From positions 1 to 60,909 of the forward strand of contig CAYJBP010000001.1 of NCBI GenBank assembly GCA_964368605.1: a stretch of DNA of 60,909 nt, written 5' to 3'. The translations under genes were made by a program, and so were the position numbers. The notes beneath the pieces are model-generated. The model did no database searches and was not told the origin of the DNA. It saw only the letters and a list, made by a program, of their open reading frames with translations. Position 1 is the first letter of the stretch, and the number at the start of each line of letters is the position of its first letter. This DNA is from CAYJBP01 sp964368605 (GTDB lineage Bacteria > Bacillota > Dehalobacteriia > UBA4068). This document shows positions 1-8,389 of this stretch, one piece after another.

Positions 1-76
1 ACGCCGCAAATTCTCAATTAAAAAGTAATACAGAATTCTCTAGCAACTGTTTGTTTACAATAAAAAGGGCAGGAAA

Positions 77-1084
77 ATGACTTTTCTTAATTATAATGAT
101 CAAATAATTACCAAATTCAATAAACAAAAAAAGAAACAATTAATAGACTTTCTGGAGCAGCAAAGCTTGGACTATGACCATAATATTGATATTAGTATTA
201 TTACCGTTAATTGCGATCAGCAAATTATTGCCACTTGCTCTTTAGACGACAATATTATTAAATGTCTGGCTGTTCATCCCGATTATCAGGGGCAGAATTT
301 AAGCGCGCATTTGCTTAGTAAAATTATTGATTATGCTGCGTCTAAGCAAATATTTAAACTATTTTTATTTACCAAACCCCAAAATATTGTCGAAATATCG
401 GCTTTGGGCTTCGAGCTTATTATTCAAACCGAAGATATTGCCTGGTTTGAAAACAAAAAAGATGGGATTAAGGATTTTATTAGGGAAATCCCCCATTATC
501 CACATTCTAACAATGGCGCAATTATTGTTAACTGTAACCCTTTTACCAAGGGGCATCGCCACTTAATCGAGTTTGCAGCTGCTCGTTGCGATTATCTTTA
601 CCTTTTTGTTTTAGCTGCCGATAAAAGCTTTTTTAAGTCCGATATTCGCTTTGATTTAGTTAAGCAAGGCACTGCCGACTTAGATAATGTTATCGTTTGT
701 TCCAGTGACGATTATTTAATCTCGGCCGCAACTTTTCCCGATTATTTTATTAAAGATAAAATCCAAGCTCAATCGGCTAATTGCCAATTAGATTTAGCGG
801 TATTTGGTCGGATTATTGCCCCGGATTTAAACATTAAAACCCGCTTTATCGGCAAGGAGCCATATTGTGCCTTAACTGCCGCCTATAATCAAAAGATGAA
901 AGAATTTCTACCTGGTATGGGTATTAATGTGGTTGAAATTCCACGCTTAAAAAGCAGTAATCAGCAGGAAATCAGCGCCTCAAAAGTGCGCGAATTATTG
1001 CAAGAAAATGATTTTGCCGCCATTGAAGATTTGGTTTATCCCACCACCTTAGCCTACCTTAAAGAGGTATACGGCAATGACTAG
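77..1084 (+). CDS. citC: [citrate (pro-3S)-lyase] ligase
   Basis: This enzyme acetylates the thiol of the citrate lyase acyl-carrier prosthetic group using acetate and ATP, which activates the lyase. At 335 aa it has the normal length for CitC. The N-terminal ~125 residues look like a GNAT-type acetyltransferase fold. A nucleotidyltransferase domain follows, with the signature CNPFTKGHRH at residues 153-162 and an ISASKVR motif near the C-terminus. A weak Shine-Dalgarno (AGGA) precedes the ATG. The last 8 bp overlap the next gene, citXG, so the two are translationally coupled. The lyase subunits lie on the other strand just downstream (2605-5343). If those cleave citramalate rather than citrate, this ligase would serve that enzyme. 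The family call is firm; the substrate of the complex is inferred. Confidence 0.93.
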   Translation: MTFLNYNDQIITKFNKQKKKQLIDFLEQQSLDYDHNIDISIITVNCDQQIIATCSLDDNIIKCLAVHPDYQGQNLSAHLLSKIIDYAASKQIFKLFLFTKPQNIVEISALGFELIIQTEDIAWFENKKDGIKDFIREIPHYPHSNNGAIIVNCNPFTKGHRHLIEFAAARCDYLYLFVLAADKSFFKSDIRFDLVKQGTADLDNVIVCSSDDYLISAATFPDYFIKDKIQAQSANCQLDLAVFGRIIAPDLNIKTRFIGKEPYCALTAAYNQKMKEFLPGMGINVVEIPRLKSSNQQEISASKVRELLQENDFAAIEDLVYPTTLAYLKEVYGND

Positions 1085-2453
1085 AATTGACCATGAGTTA
1101 GCTATTTTAAAAAATTGTCCTAAGCCTAGCTTAAACCAAATACTTTTAGCACGAGAAAACCGTGCTTTAAAGCAAAAAAAGCTGCTGCTTAAAGCTCCCT
1201 GCCTAGTTTGCCTAACCATGAATATCGCCGGCGAATATAAAATATCGCCTTTAATTGAACAAGGTTTTTGTGAAGGTATTAGCCAAATTAAGCAAATGTT
1301 GGCTCTTTATCATATAAAAGTAAGTCAAGAAGTGATTGATTATTTGCCTTATGGCCATGAGGCTTATTTTGCAGTTGAGGGCTTAGCGCCCTTGATTAAA
1401 GATTTAATGCTTAAAATCGAAGATAATACCGAACTTGGCCGCCTTTTTGATATCGATGTTTTAGATAGCAGCGGTCAAAAAATAGCTCGCAGTGCGCAAA
1501 ATAAGCGTAAATGCTTACTTTGTGAGGATAATCCTTTTATTTGCCGACGCACTTTTAAACATACTGTTGAGCAATTGCAAATTAAAACAATCACTATTTT
1601 AATCAGCTATTTCGACCGTCAATTTATTGACGATATTTGTGCCAAGGCTAATCGGGCTTTATTATACGAATTAGCGGTAAGCCCCAAGCCGGGTTTGGTT
1701 GATCGCTTCGATACCGGTGCGCATAATGATATGGACTTTTTTACTTTTATCGATAGTATCAGCCTGCTTAGCGGTTACTTAACTAAAGTTATGAACTTGG
1801 CCTTAGCTAATTATGATTTAGAGCCTCCTCTGCTTTTAAAGCAGCTACGCTATCTGGGGCTTAAGGCCGAGCAGGATATGTATACTCTAACTAAAGGGAT
1901 TAATACCCATAAAGGCGCTATTTTTGGTCTGGGGATTATTAGTGCTTGCCTGGCTGTTTTATATGGGCGCGGCCAAGCAATAAATATAAACACTATTTGC
2001 GATTTAGCCCAACAAATGGCTAGCGAAATTTTAGCCGATTTTGAACAAAATACTCTCAAGCAGCAGCCGTTGAGTAATGGCGAACAATTATATAATCAAT
2101 GCCAAATCTATGGAGCAAGAGGAGAGGCTTATCAAGGCTTTTCTACCGTTAGGGATATTGCCTACCCTAAGTTTTGCGCTTTAATTAACAGCGGCTATAG
2201 CTTAAATCAGGCGGCGGCAATTACCTTAGTTCACCTAATATCTCATACGCAAGACAGCAATATTATTAAGCGCAGCAATCAGCAAACTTTAGCTCAAATT
2301 CAAAACCAATTGCAAGATATACTTGATGATGACAATTTGATTTTGGCTAATTTAGCGGCTTTAAATCAGCAATTCATTAACTTAAATATCAGCCCGGGCG
2401 GATCGGCCGATTTATTGGCCATTACCTTATTTATATGGCTGATTGAAAATTAA
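1077..2453 (+). CDS. citXG: CitX-CitG fusion: apo-citrate lyase phosphoribosyl-dephospho-CoA transferase / triphosphoribosyl-dephospho-CoA synthase
   Basis: The protein is a bifunctional maker of the citrate lyase prosthetic group. The CitG half makes 2'-(5''-triphosphoribosyl)-3'-dephospho-CoA from ATP and dephospho-CoA. The CitX half transfers it to a serine of the CitD acyl carrier. Residues 1 to ~185 are CitX, with the ELGRLFDIDVLD segment and a KCLLCEDNPFIC cysteine segment. Residues ~190-458 are CitG, with SPKPGLVDRFDTGAHNDMDF. At 458 aa the length equals the sum of the two families, and the ORF is continuous, so this is a true fusion. CitXG fusions are known in several bacteria. The ATG at 1077 lies inside the 3' end of citC. 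A strong bidirectional terminator follows at 2536. Confidence 0.92.
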   Translation: MTRIDHELAILKNCPKPSLNQILLARENRALKQKKLLLKAPCLVCLTMNIAGEYKISPLIEQGFCEGISQIKQMLALYHIKVSQEVIDYLPYGHEAYFAVEGLAPLIKDLMLKIEDNTELGRLFDIDVLDSSGQKIARSAQNKRKCLLCEDNPFICRRTFKHTVEQLQIKTITILISYFDRQFIDDICAKANRALLYELAVSPKPGLVDRFDTGAHNDMDFFTFIDSISLLSGYLTKVMNLALANYDLEPPLLLKQLRYLGLKAEQDMYTLTKGINTHKGAIFGLGIISACLAVLYGRGQAININTICDLAQQMASEILADFEQNTLKQQPLSNGEQLYNQCQIYGARGEAYQGFSTVRDIAYPKFCALINSGYSLNQAAAITLVHLISHTQDSNIIKRSNQQTLAQIQNQLQDILDDDNLILANLAALNQQFINLNISPGGSADLLAITLFIWLIEN

Positions 2454-2535
2454 CTACTGCCTAAAGAACTGTAATCATCAAAAACTATAGCTAACTGCAA
2501 AATAGATTATAGTAAAAGATATTAAAAAATAAAAA

Positions 2536-2577
2536 GGGCAAGGGTTTTGGTAAAAAATTCGACCAAAATCCTTGCCC
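2536..2577. terminator. bidirectional intrinsic terminator between citXG and citF
   Basis: Arms of 16 bp (2536-2551 and 2562-2577, one G-T wobble) enclose a 10-nt loop. T-rich tracts follow on both strands (A-run at 2531-2535, TCTTTTT after 2577). It lies between two convergent stop codons, so it can end both transcripts. Confidence 0.9.
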
Positions 2578-2604
2578 TCTTTTTATTCTATATAACTTTT
2601 AAAT

Positions 2605-4155
2605 TTACCGTTTTAACTGCTTAATCACATCAATAATCGTGCCATCACGGTATTCCACCAAAGCTACAACTTTGTCTAAAGTTTCAATTGGCTTAGGTGT
2701 GCCGGTCATTTCAATGGCCATATTATGCAATTGCTCAATAGCAAATATTTTTAAGCGTGTTTTAGCTAAATTATCCTTAAGCATTTGATAAGCAGGATGA
2801 TTGGGATTTAAAGCAATACCGGCCTCGGTTACTATCACGGCTATTGTGTCGCCGGGGGTGCAACAGGTGAATACTTTTTTTACTATCGAAGGGGTGCGGC
2901 CACGCATTAAAGGCAAGGCCACAATCGGTACTTTAGCGGCCGCGGCCACATCCGGGCCACCACCTAAACCACCAAGCATTTCTCCGCTTGCGCCGGTTAA
3001 AATATTTACATTAAAGTTTAAATCTACCTCCAAGGCGCCTAAAACCACAAAGTCTAAATTATTGGCCATGCAGCCTAAATTATGGGGGTTGGCATATAGG
3101 TCGGCATCGGTTTCGATAATTTGCGGGTATTTAAGCATTGCTTTAGCGGCTACGGCATCGAATGATTGGACGGCAAACACATTTTTAACCAAATCTTCGG
3201 CTAATAAATCAATAATCGAGGAAGTAACCCCACCTAAAATAAAGCCGGCTTTAATACCTTGCTCGCGAATTTTATCGCCGATAAATTTAGTGCAGGCAAT
3301 GGCAATTGCCCCGGCACCGGTTTGAAAAGTAAAATTTTCTTTAAATAAATCACAGTTAGCGATAATTTCGGCAATCATTTTGGCAATTAATAAATCACGT
3401 GGGTTTTTGCTTAAACGAGCCGCACCTTTACCAATCAATTCCGCATCCCCAATTGCCTCAACTTCAACCACATAATCAACTTGGCTTTGTTTAATCGAAG
3501 CCGGCAAACAAGGGTAGGAAACTATGGTATCGGTAATGGCAATCACTTTAGCTGCATAGATAGCATCGATAATCGGATAGCCCAAAGCGCCGCAGATATT
3601 TTGGCCACCAGTGCCATTGCAATTGCCTTGGCTATCGGCGGCACTAACCCCGATAAAGGCCAGGTCGATAGTTAAATCTCCGCTTTGAACAGCTCGTGGG
3701 CGGCCACCATGCGAGCGCAGGATAACCGGCTGCTCTAAAATGCCATCCATCACTGCATTGCCTAAATCACCACGAATACCGCTGGCTTCAATTCGATTTA
3801 TTGTGCCATCGATAATAAAATCGACCAATGAGGGATTGCTGATATTAATAACTGCCGAAGGGGCAAATTTTAAACCTTTAATCCCTAAAGCGCGAATTTC
3901 TTCTAAAACCATGCCAACCACCTTATCACCTTGTCGAAAATGATGATGAAAAGATATGGTCATGCCATCTTGCAAGCCGCTATCGATAATGGCTTGCTTT
4001 AAGCTAGCTTGCAATTTATTTTGCCCCGGTTTAATCAGGCTTTGCTTTTTATTGGTGCTGATATTTTTAAGAGGTAAATCGGCAAAAGCACCTTGATAAG
4101 GGCTAAAAGTTCGCTCGGATGCAATTGACGATTGATTTAAGCTGCTTAAATCCAT
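2605..4155 (-). CDS. citF: citrate lyase alpha subunit (CoA-transferase subunit), possibly citramalate lyase alpha
   Basis: The alpha subunit swaps the acetyl group on the acyl carrier for citrate (or citramalate), giving a citryl-ACP-type thioester that the beta subunit cleaves. The 516-aa length fits CitF. The sequence carries the glycine-rich CoA-transferase segments typical of the family, for example SHGGRPRAVQSGDL near residue 150 and GASGEMLGGLGGGPD near residue 395. Its start codon overlaps the end of citE by about 10 bp. Gene order on the - strand is citD-citE-citF, the standard order. The upstream genes encode a class I fumarase-type hydratase and a methylaspartate ammonia-lyase, so the physiological substrate may be (S)-citramalate (products acetate and pyruvate) rather than citrate. 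Sequence alone cannot decide between these. Confidence 0.93.
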   Translation of the reverse strand: MDLSSLNQSSIASERTFSPYQGAFADLPLKNISTNKKQSLIKPGQNKLQASLKQAIIDSGLQDGMTISFHHHFRQGDKVVGMVLEEIRALGIKGLKFAPSAVINISNPSLVDFIIDGTINRIEASGIRGDLGNAVMDGILEQPVILRSHGGRPRAVQSGDLTIDLAFIGVSAADSQGNCNGTGGQNICGALGYPIIDAIYAAKVIAITDTIVSYPCLPASIKQSQVDYVVEVEAIGDAELIGKGAARLSKNPRDLLIAKMIAEIIANCDLFKENFTFQTGAGAIAIACTKFIGDKIREQGIKAGFILGGVTSSIIDLLAEDLVKNVFAVQSFDAVAAKAMLKYPQIIETDADLYANPHNLGCMANNLDFVVLGALEVDLNFNVNILTGASGEMLGGLGGGPDVAAAAKVPIVALPLMRGRTPSIVKKVFTCCTPGDTIAVIVTEAGIALNPNHPAYQMLKDNLAKTRLKIFAIEQLHNMAIEMTGTPKPIETLDKVVALVEYRDGTIIDVIKQLKR

Positions 4156-5054
4156 GCGATCTCCTCCTTAGCGATTAGTCCGGCGGCGATAGCTAAGGAT
4201 AAAGTATGCTTAGCTCTTGCCACAATCGGGGCATCTACCATATTGCCATCTAAAACAATTACCCCACTATTTGCGGCCAAGGCTTCTTGCATGGCTTCAT
4301 AAATGCGTAAGGCCTTGGCAATTTCTTTTTCGGTAGGATTAAAAACATTATTAACAATTTCAATCTGCTTGGGATGAATTAAATATTTGCCGTCAAAGCC
4401 TAAGTTTTTAATAATTTCGGTATCCTCTTTTAAGCCTTGTTCATCTTCGATATTGGCATAAATGGTGTCGATAGCCTGTACCCCTGCTGCTCGTGCTGCT
4501 AGCAAAATGGCATTACGGGCAAAGAACATTTCTAAGCCTTTAACACTGCGGCTGGTTTTCATGCTGGCCGTAAAATCTTCACCGCCGATCGAAATAGCAA
4601 TAATTCGCTCGGAAGCCTTAGCTATGGCCTGGGCATTTAATACTCCGATATGGCTTTCCATGCCGGCAATAATTTTGGTACTGCCAAGCTCTATATTGGC
4701 CGCTTTTTCGACGCTTTCGATATAGCTAACCGCTTTTTCAACATCTGCGGCCGTTTCGATTTTGGGAAAGCGAATAATATCCGGCTTAGCTCTAACCATG
4801 GCCTCTAAATCCTCATGACCATAGGGGCTGTCTAGGGCATTTACCCGCACAATATATTCCAAATCAGGATGGCGCTTGGCTTTTAAAGCATTAAAGACCA
4901 AAAAACGGGCAATATCTTTTTGGTGCATAGATACCGAATCTTCCAAATCATAAATTAGGCAATCGGCACCATAATAAGGGGCTTGAATCATATTGGCCGG
5001 GCTGGCTCCGCTAACATAAAGCAAGGAGCGGCGCAATTTATCTTTATTGACCAT
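4146..5054 (-). CDS. citE: citrate lyase beta subunit (acyl lyase), possibly citramalate lyase beta
   Basis: The CitE subunit cleaves citryl- (or citramalyl-) ACP to acetyl-ACP plus oxaloacetate (or pyruvate). The HpcH/HpaI-like TIM barrel is recognisable from RRSLLYVSGASPANM near the start, LIYDLEDSV near residue 35, a metal-binding GGEDF near residue 160 and KYLIHPKQIEIVN near residue 230. I place the start at 5054, giving 302 aa, and not at the longer in-frame ATG at 5081. The 5054 ATG has a good ribosome binding site (GGGAGGTG) at the correct spacing and sits inside the last codons of citD. The longer version would overlap citD by 38 bp and adds only a non-conserved leader. Confidence 0.93.
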   Translation of the reverse strand: MVNKDKLRRSLLYVSGASPANMIQAPYYGADCLIYDLEDSVSMHQKDIARFLVFNALKAKRHPDLEYIVRVNALDSPYGHEDLEAMVRAKPDIIRFPKIETAADVEKAVSYIESVEKAANIELGSTKIIAGMESHIGVLNAQAIAKASERIIAISIGGEDFTASMKTSRSVKGLEMFFARNAILLAARAAGVQAIDTIYANIEDEQGLKEDTEIIKNLGFDGKYLIHPKQIEIVNNVFNPTEKEIAKALRIYEAMQEALAANSGVIVLDGNMVDAPIVARAKHTLSLAIAAGLIAKEEIAWI

Positions 5055-5343
5055 AAAGCACCTCCCAATCGGGATGCTCAACTTGACAAGCTCGATAAAT
5101 GCAGGCCTGCAAACGTGCTTTTATTACACAATCTAATGCCCCTTTATCATCGAGGGTAATTTTGCCATTCTTGATGCCTAAATCTTGGGCAACTTGATTA
5201 ACCGTTTGCAAAATACTATCGCCAAATTGCTTTTGAACAATACTTTTTAAACTAATTTCCAAACCGCCTGCAGCCGGTTCAATGCTAATTAATATATCGC
5301 CGGATTCCAAACTGCCGGCAATAGCCTGGGTTTTAATATCCAT
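5044..5343 (-). CDS. citD: citrate lyase acyl carrier protein (gamma subunit)
   Basis: CitD carries the phosphoribosyl-dephospho-CoA arm. The 99-aa length is normal. The LESGDILISIEP segment near residues 12-23 contains the serine that receives the prosthetic group. The stop codon overlaps the citE start. It lies 18 bp downstream of the oxidoreductase gene at 5362, so citDEF is probably read from the same transcript as the catabolic genes upstream. The modifying enzymes CitC and CitXG are encoded at 77-2453. Confidence 0.93.
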   Translation of the reverse strand: MDIKTQAIAGSLESGDILISIEPAAGGLEISLKSIVQKQFGDSILQTVNQVAQDLGIKNGKITLDDKGALDCVIKARLQACIYRACQVEHPDWEVLYGQ

Positions 5344-5361
5344 AATTCACCTCAATAGCTA

Positions 5362-7830
5362 TTATAATAAGGGCATTTTTAATACATCGCATCTTAGGCA
5401 ACGCCCTACTTCTTGCTGCATTTGCTGTACGGTTAAGCAATCATCGGCCTCGCTAAAGCAATGCTTGGCTTGTTCGATGCTGATAAATGCGCCCTTTTCT
5501 CTAGCTTGAACGCTTTCATCAATTTGATGGGCCAATATTCGCTGATAGGTATTGATGTCCAGCACTTGGCCATCGCCGCCTAAATAACTGTCAATCGAAG
5601 CGGCAGCTAATTTGCCATCTTGCACGGCTTGCACAATATTTTGAGGAGCACGGCTACAATCACCACCGCTAAAAATGCCCTCAATTGCAGTATAACCACC
5701 AAATTCGGTTTTGATTTGACCATTAGATGCTAAAATTTGGGGCAATTCGGCAGCTAGGCATTGGCTGGCGCTATGCTGGCCAATTGCAAAAACAATAATA
5801 TCGGCTTGGCTGATAATTTGATTATTTTCATTAAAGGTTGGCTTAAATTTGCCATCAATAAAAACCTCGGTGCATTGCTTTAACTTTAAGCCGCTGGCCA
5901 AATTATCGGTAATAATAATTTGCTCAACACCCCAGCCATTATTGATTAACACCCTATCTTTTAAGGCATCAACAATTTCCCATTCATGGGCCGGCATTTG
6001 CTCTTTTTGTTCTAAGCAATAAAGCTTAACTGCTTTGGCTTTGGCTCGGGCTGCAGTGCGGGCTACATCTAAAGCAACATTGCCGCCGCCGATAACGATA
6101 ATATTTTTATCTTTAAGCTCAATTTGCCGATTTAAGCTTAATTCCAAAAAGTCTAAGGCCGAATAGATATTATTGGCATTGCTATTATCCAAAGAGATTT
6201 GATTATTATTAGTAGCACCAATCCCTAAGTAAATGGCCTGATAACCCTGATCTTGCAATTGCTTAATGCTAATATCTTGGCCTAAAGCACAGTTGGTTTT
6301 AAACTCGATGCCCATTTTGCTAAACAATTCAAGCTCTAAATCTAAAATAGTTTTAGGCAGGCGGAATTCGGGAATGGCATATTGCATCATGCCGCCGATT
6401 TTGGCCTTTTGCTCGAATACGGTAACGGCATAGCCTTTTTTGCGCAAATAAAAGGCACATGATAAAGATGATGGGCCTGCCCCGATTAGAGCCACCTTTT
6501 GGCCATTATCGGCCTCAATTTTAGGCAGCGGGAAGCTCTTATATGCGGTAGCTACTTGATCGCTGATTAGGCGCTTAATATCCTTAATCGCCACCGAATC
6601 ATCAATTTTTTGACGATTGCAATAGGTTTCGCAATTATGGTCGCAGACGCGGCCACAGGCAATAACCAGTGGGTTTTCGGCTTGGATAACTTGATAAGCT
6701 TCTAAATATTTGCCTTGATAGGCCAAATCCAAATAAACGGGTACCATAGCATTGGCCGGACATGCATTTTGGCAGGTATAGCGCATGCAATGGACATAAG
6801 CTTCCGGGTCGAAGCGCTCATAAAGACATTCATTGCAATAAAGGCAGCTTTTGAGCAAATCATCACGGCCGGCTTTAACTTTTTTAACCCACATTGAATC
6901 GGCAATTAAGGGTCGAGCTAAAGCTACCATATCGGCGCGGCCTTGCTCGATAACCTCTTTGGCAATAATGGGATTACCTAATTTACCAACGGTAATAATC
7001 GGCACCGAAACATGTTTTTTAATATGTTCGGCACAATAAACATTGGGGCCGTCGGGATATTCAATGGTTGGCTTGCCTCTTTGATCACTATAGCCTTTAA
7101 GGCCATTATCATCAAAGCGCACCCCTACCGATACATCTAAGCAATCGATACCATACTTTTCTAATTCTTGGGCAAAGATGGTGGTTTGAACCAAAGTATT
7201 GCCGCCTACCACAAATTCCTCGGCCGAAAAACGAGCAAAAAGCGGATAATTAGGCCCTACTAAAGCCCGCACTTTTTTAAGGATTTCGATATGCATAAAC
7301 ATCCGGCCATAAATATCGCCACCAAATTCATCATTGCGTGTATTGGTACGCTTAGACAAAAAATCGGCCATGGTATAGGTATGGGCATAATGAAGTTCGA
7401 TAGCATCAAAGCCGGCTTCTTTAGCTCGGCGTGCACCTTCGACAAAATCATCAATTACTTGATAACATTCGGCATTGGTTAAGTCGGAAGGCTTTTTATG
7501 TTGACCATGAATGGAATGGGCTATTTGCAATCCTATTTTACAATTTTCTTGATGGACAGCATCTACTAAGCGCTTTAGGCCTGCTACATGCAAGTCGTCG
7601 CTGATTTGCAGCCTTTTGCCGGGATGAATATATAATGAACTAACGCTGGTATGTTCAGTCATAATCAGGCCCACTTCCGAGCGGGCACGATCGACATAAT
7701 GTTTAATTGTATTGTCACTGACTACACCATTTGGCCCTGCCGAATTGGAAAACATCGGTGACATGATTATTCTATTAGGTAATACTAAGCCATTAATTTC
7801 GATTGGAGAAAATAAATTGGGATTATTCAC
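5362..7830 (-). CDS. old yellow enzyme-type NAD(P)H:flavin oxidoreductase fused to a GltD-like module
   Basis: This is an 822-aa flavo-iron-sulfur reductase. Residues ~1-325 are an OYE/2,4-dienoyl-CoA-reductase TIM barrel that should bind FMN. C329, C332, C335 and C348 form the usual 4Fe-4S site of this family. Then comes an extra module like the N-terminus of glutamate synthase small subunit and dihydropyrimidine dehydrogenase: C353, C357, C392, C396, C400 and C404, probably two more 4Fe-4S clusters. A dinucleotide-fold FAD site (IGAGPSS at ~449-455) and an NAD(P) site (IGGGNVALD) follow, and the protein ends with a CLRC motif. The start is a GTG. It lies between a terminator and citD. It probably reduces a C=C bond of a pathway intermediate such as a conjugated acid; the substrate is not predictable. 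Confidence 0.85.
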   Translation of the reverse strand: MNNPNLFSPIEINGLVLPNRIIMSPMFSNSAGPNGVVSDNTIKHYVDRARSEVGLIMTEHTSVSSLYIHPGKRLQISDDLHVAGLKRLVDAVHQENCKIGLQIAHSIHGQHKKPSDLTNAECYQVIDDFVEGARRAKEAGFDAIELHYAHTYTMADFLSKRTNTRNDEFGGDIYGRMFMHIEILKKVRALVGPNYPLFARFSAEEFVVGGNTLVQTTIFAQELEKYGIDCLDVSVGVRFDDNGLKGYSDQRGKPTIEYPDGPNVYCAEHIKKHVSVPIITVGKLGNPIIAKEVIEQGRADMVALARPLIADSMWVKKVKAGRDDLLKSCLYCNECLYERFDPEAYVHCMRYTCQNACPANAMVPVYLDLAYQGKYLEAYQVIQAENPLVIACGRVCDHNCETYCNRQKIDDSVAIKDIKRLISDQVATAYKSFPLPKIEADNGQKVALIGAGPSSLSCAFYLRKKGYAVTVFEQKAKIGGMMQYAIPEFRLPKTILDLELELFSKMGIEFKTNCALGQDISIKQLQDQGYQAIYLGIGATNNNQISLDNSNANNIYSALDFLELSLNRQIELKDKNIIVIGGGNVALDVARTAARAKAKAVKLYCLEQKEQMPAHEWEIVDALKDRVLINNGWGVEQIIITDNLASGLKLKQCTEVFIDGKFKPTFNENNQIISQADIIVFAIGQHSASQCLAAELPQILASNGQIKTEFGGYTAIEGIFSGGDCSRAPQNIVQAVQDGKLAAASIDSYLGGDGQVLDINTYQRILAHQIDESVQAREKGAFISIEQAKHCFSEADDCLTVQQMQQEVGRCLRCDVLKMPLL

Positions 7831-7867
7831 CTAAATCACTCTTTTCTATTAAAAGTAGAGGGGAAAA

Positions 7868-7900
7868 GGGAGTTGCTCAAGAAGATTAGAAGCAACTCCC
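7868..7900 (-). terminator. probable terminator or attenuator after the molybdenum hydroxylase genes
   Basis: Perfect 10-bp arms (7868-7877 and 7891-7900) enclose a 13-nt loop. On the - strand they are followed by TTTTCCCC. The U-tract is short, so read-through into the oxidoreductase and citDEF is likely. Confidence 0.55.
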
Positions 7901-7908
7901 CGAAGGTA

Positions 7909-8379
7909 TTAAGCATGTTTTAATTTATGAACAGCTAAATGAATAGCTTCGATAAATTGTAAATAACCGGTGCAGCGGCAGAGATGGCCGGATAACTCAT
8001 CTTTAATTTGTTCATCGGTAGGATTATTGTATTTATCTAAAATTGCTTTGGTTGAAATTACGATACCCGGGGTGCAATAACCGCATTGTACCGCACCTAC
8101 TTCGACAAAAGCTTGGGATAAAGCTTCAAATTCGCCGCTTTGATGTAGGCCTTCGATGGTGATAATTGTTTTGCCATCCGCCTTACAGGCGGGGATTAAG
8201 CAAGAATTAACCGGGCGGCCTTCAAAAATAATTGTGCAAGCGCCACATTCTCCTTCGGCGCAGCCTTTTTTGGTGCCGGTTAAACCAAGTTGATCTCTTA
8301 ATAAATCCAGCAAAGTAAGGGTTGGCTCTACGCAAACCTTTACTTGCTCGCCATTTAAATTAAATGTAATTTGTTGCAT
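7909..8379 (-). CDS. molybdenum hydroxylase, 2x[2Fe-2S] small subunit
   Basis: This is the iron-sulfur electron-transfer subunit of a xanthine dehydrogenase/CO dehydrogenase-type molybdenum hydroxylase. The 156-aa length is normal. The plant-ferredoxin-like cluster uses C40, C45, C48 and C60. The second cluster uses C99, C102, C134 and C136 (CGYCTPG and CRCTGY motifs). It is the last of three subunit genes, 10 bp after the FAD subunit, with a terminator-like hairpin after it. It equals NdhS of the E. barkeri nicotinate dehydrogenase in type. The substrate hydroxylated by the complex is not set by this subunit. Confidence 0.93.
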   Translation of the reverse strand: MQQITFNLNGEQVKVCVEPTLTLLDLLRDQLGLTGTKKGCAEGECGACTIIFEGRPVNSCLIPACKADGKTIITIEGLHQSGEFEALSQAFVEVGAVQCGYCTPGIVISTKAILDKYNNPTDEQIKDELSGHLCRCTGYLQFIEAIHLAVHKLKHA

Positions 8380-8389
8380 ATGGGCCTCC

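Noticed and set aside
2801..3325. 174-codon ORF on the + strand inside citF
   Set aside because: It is the antisense shadow of a well-conserved gene; the amino-acid composition is that of a reversed coding strand.
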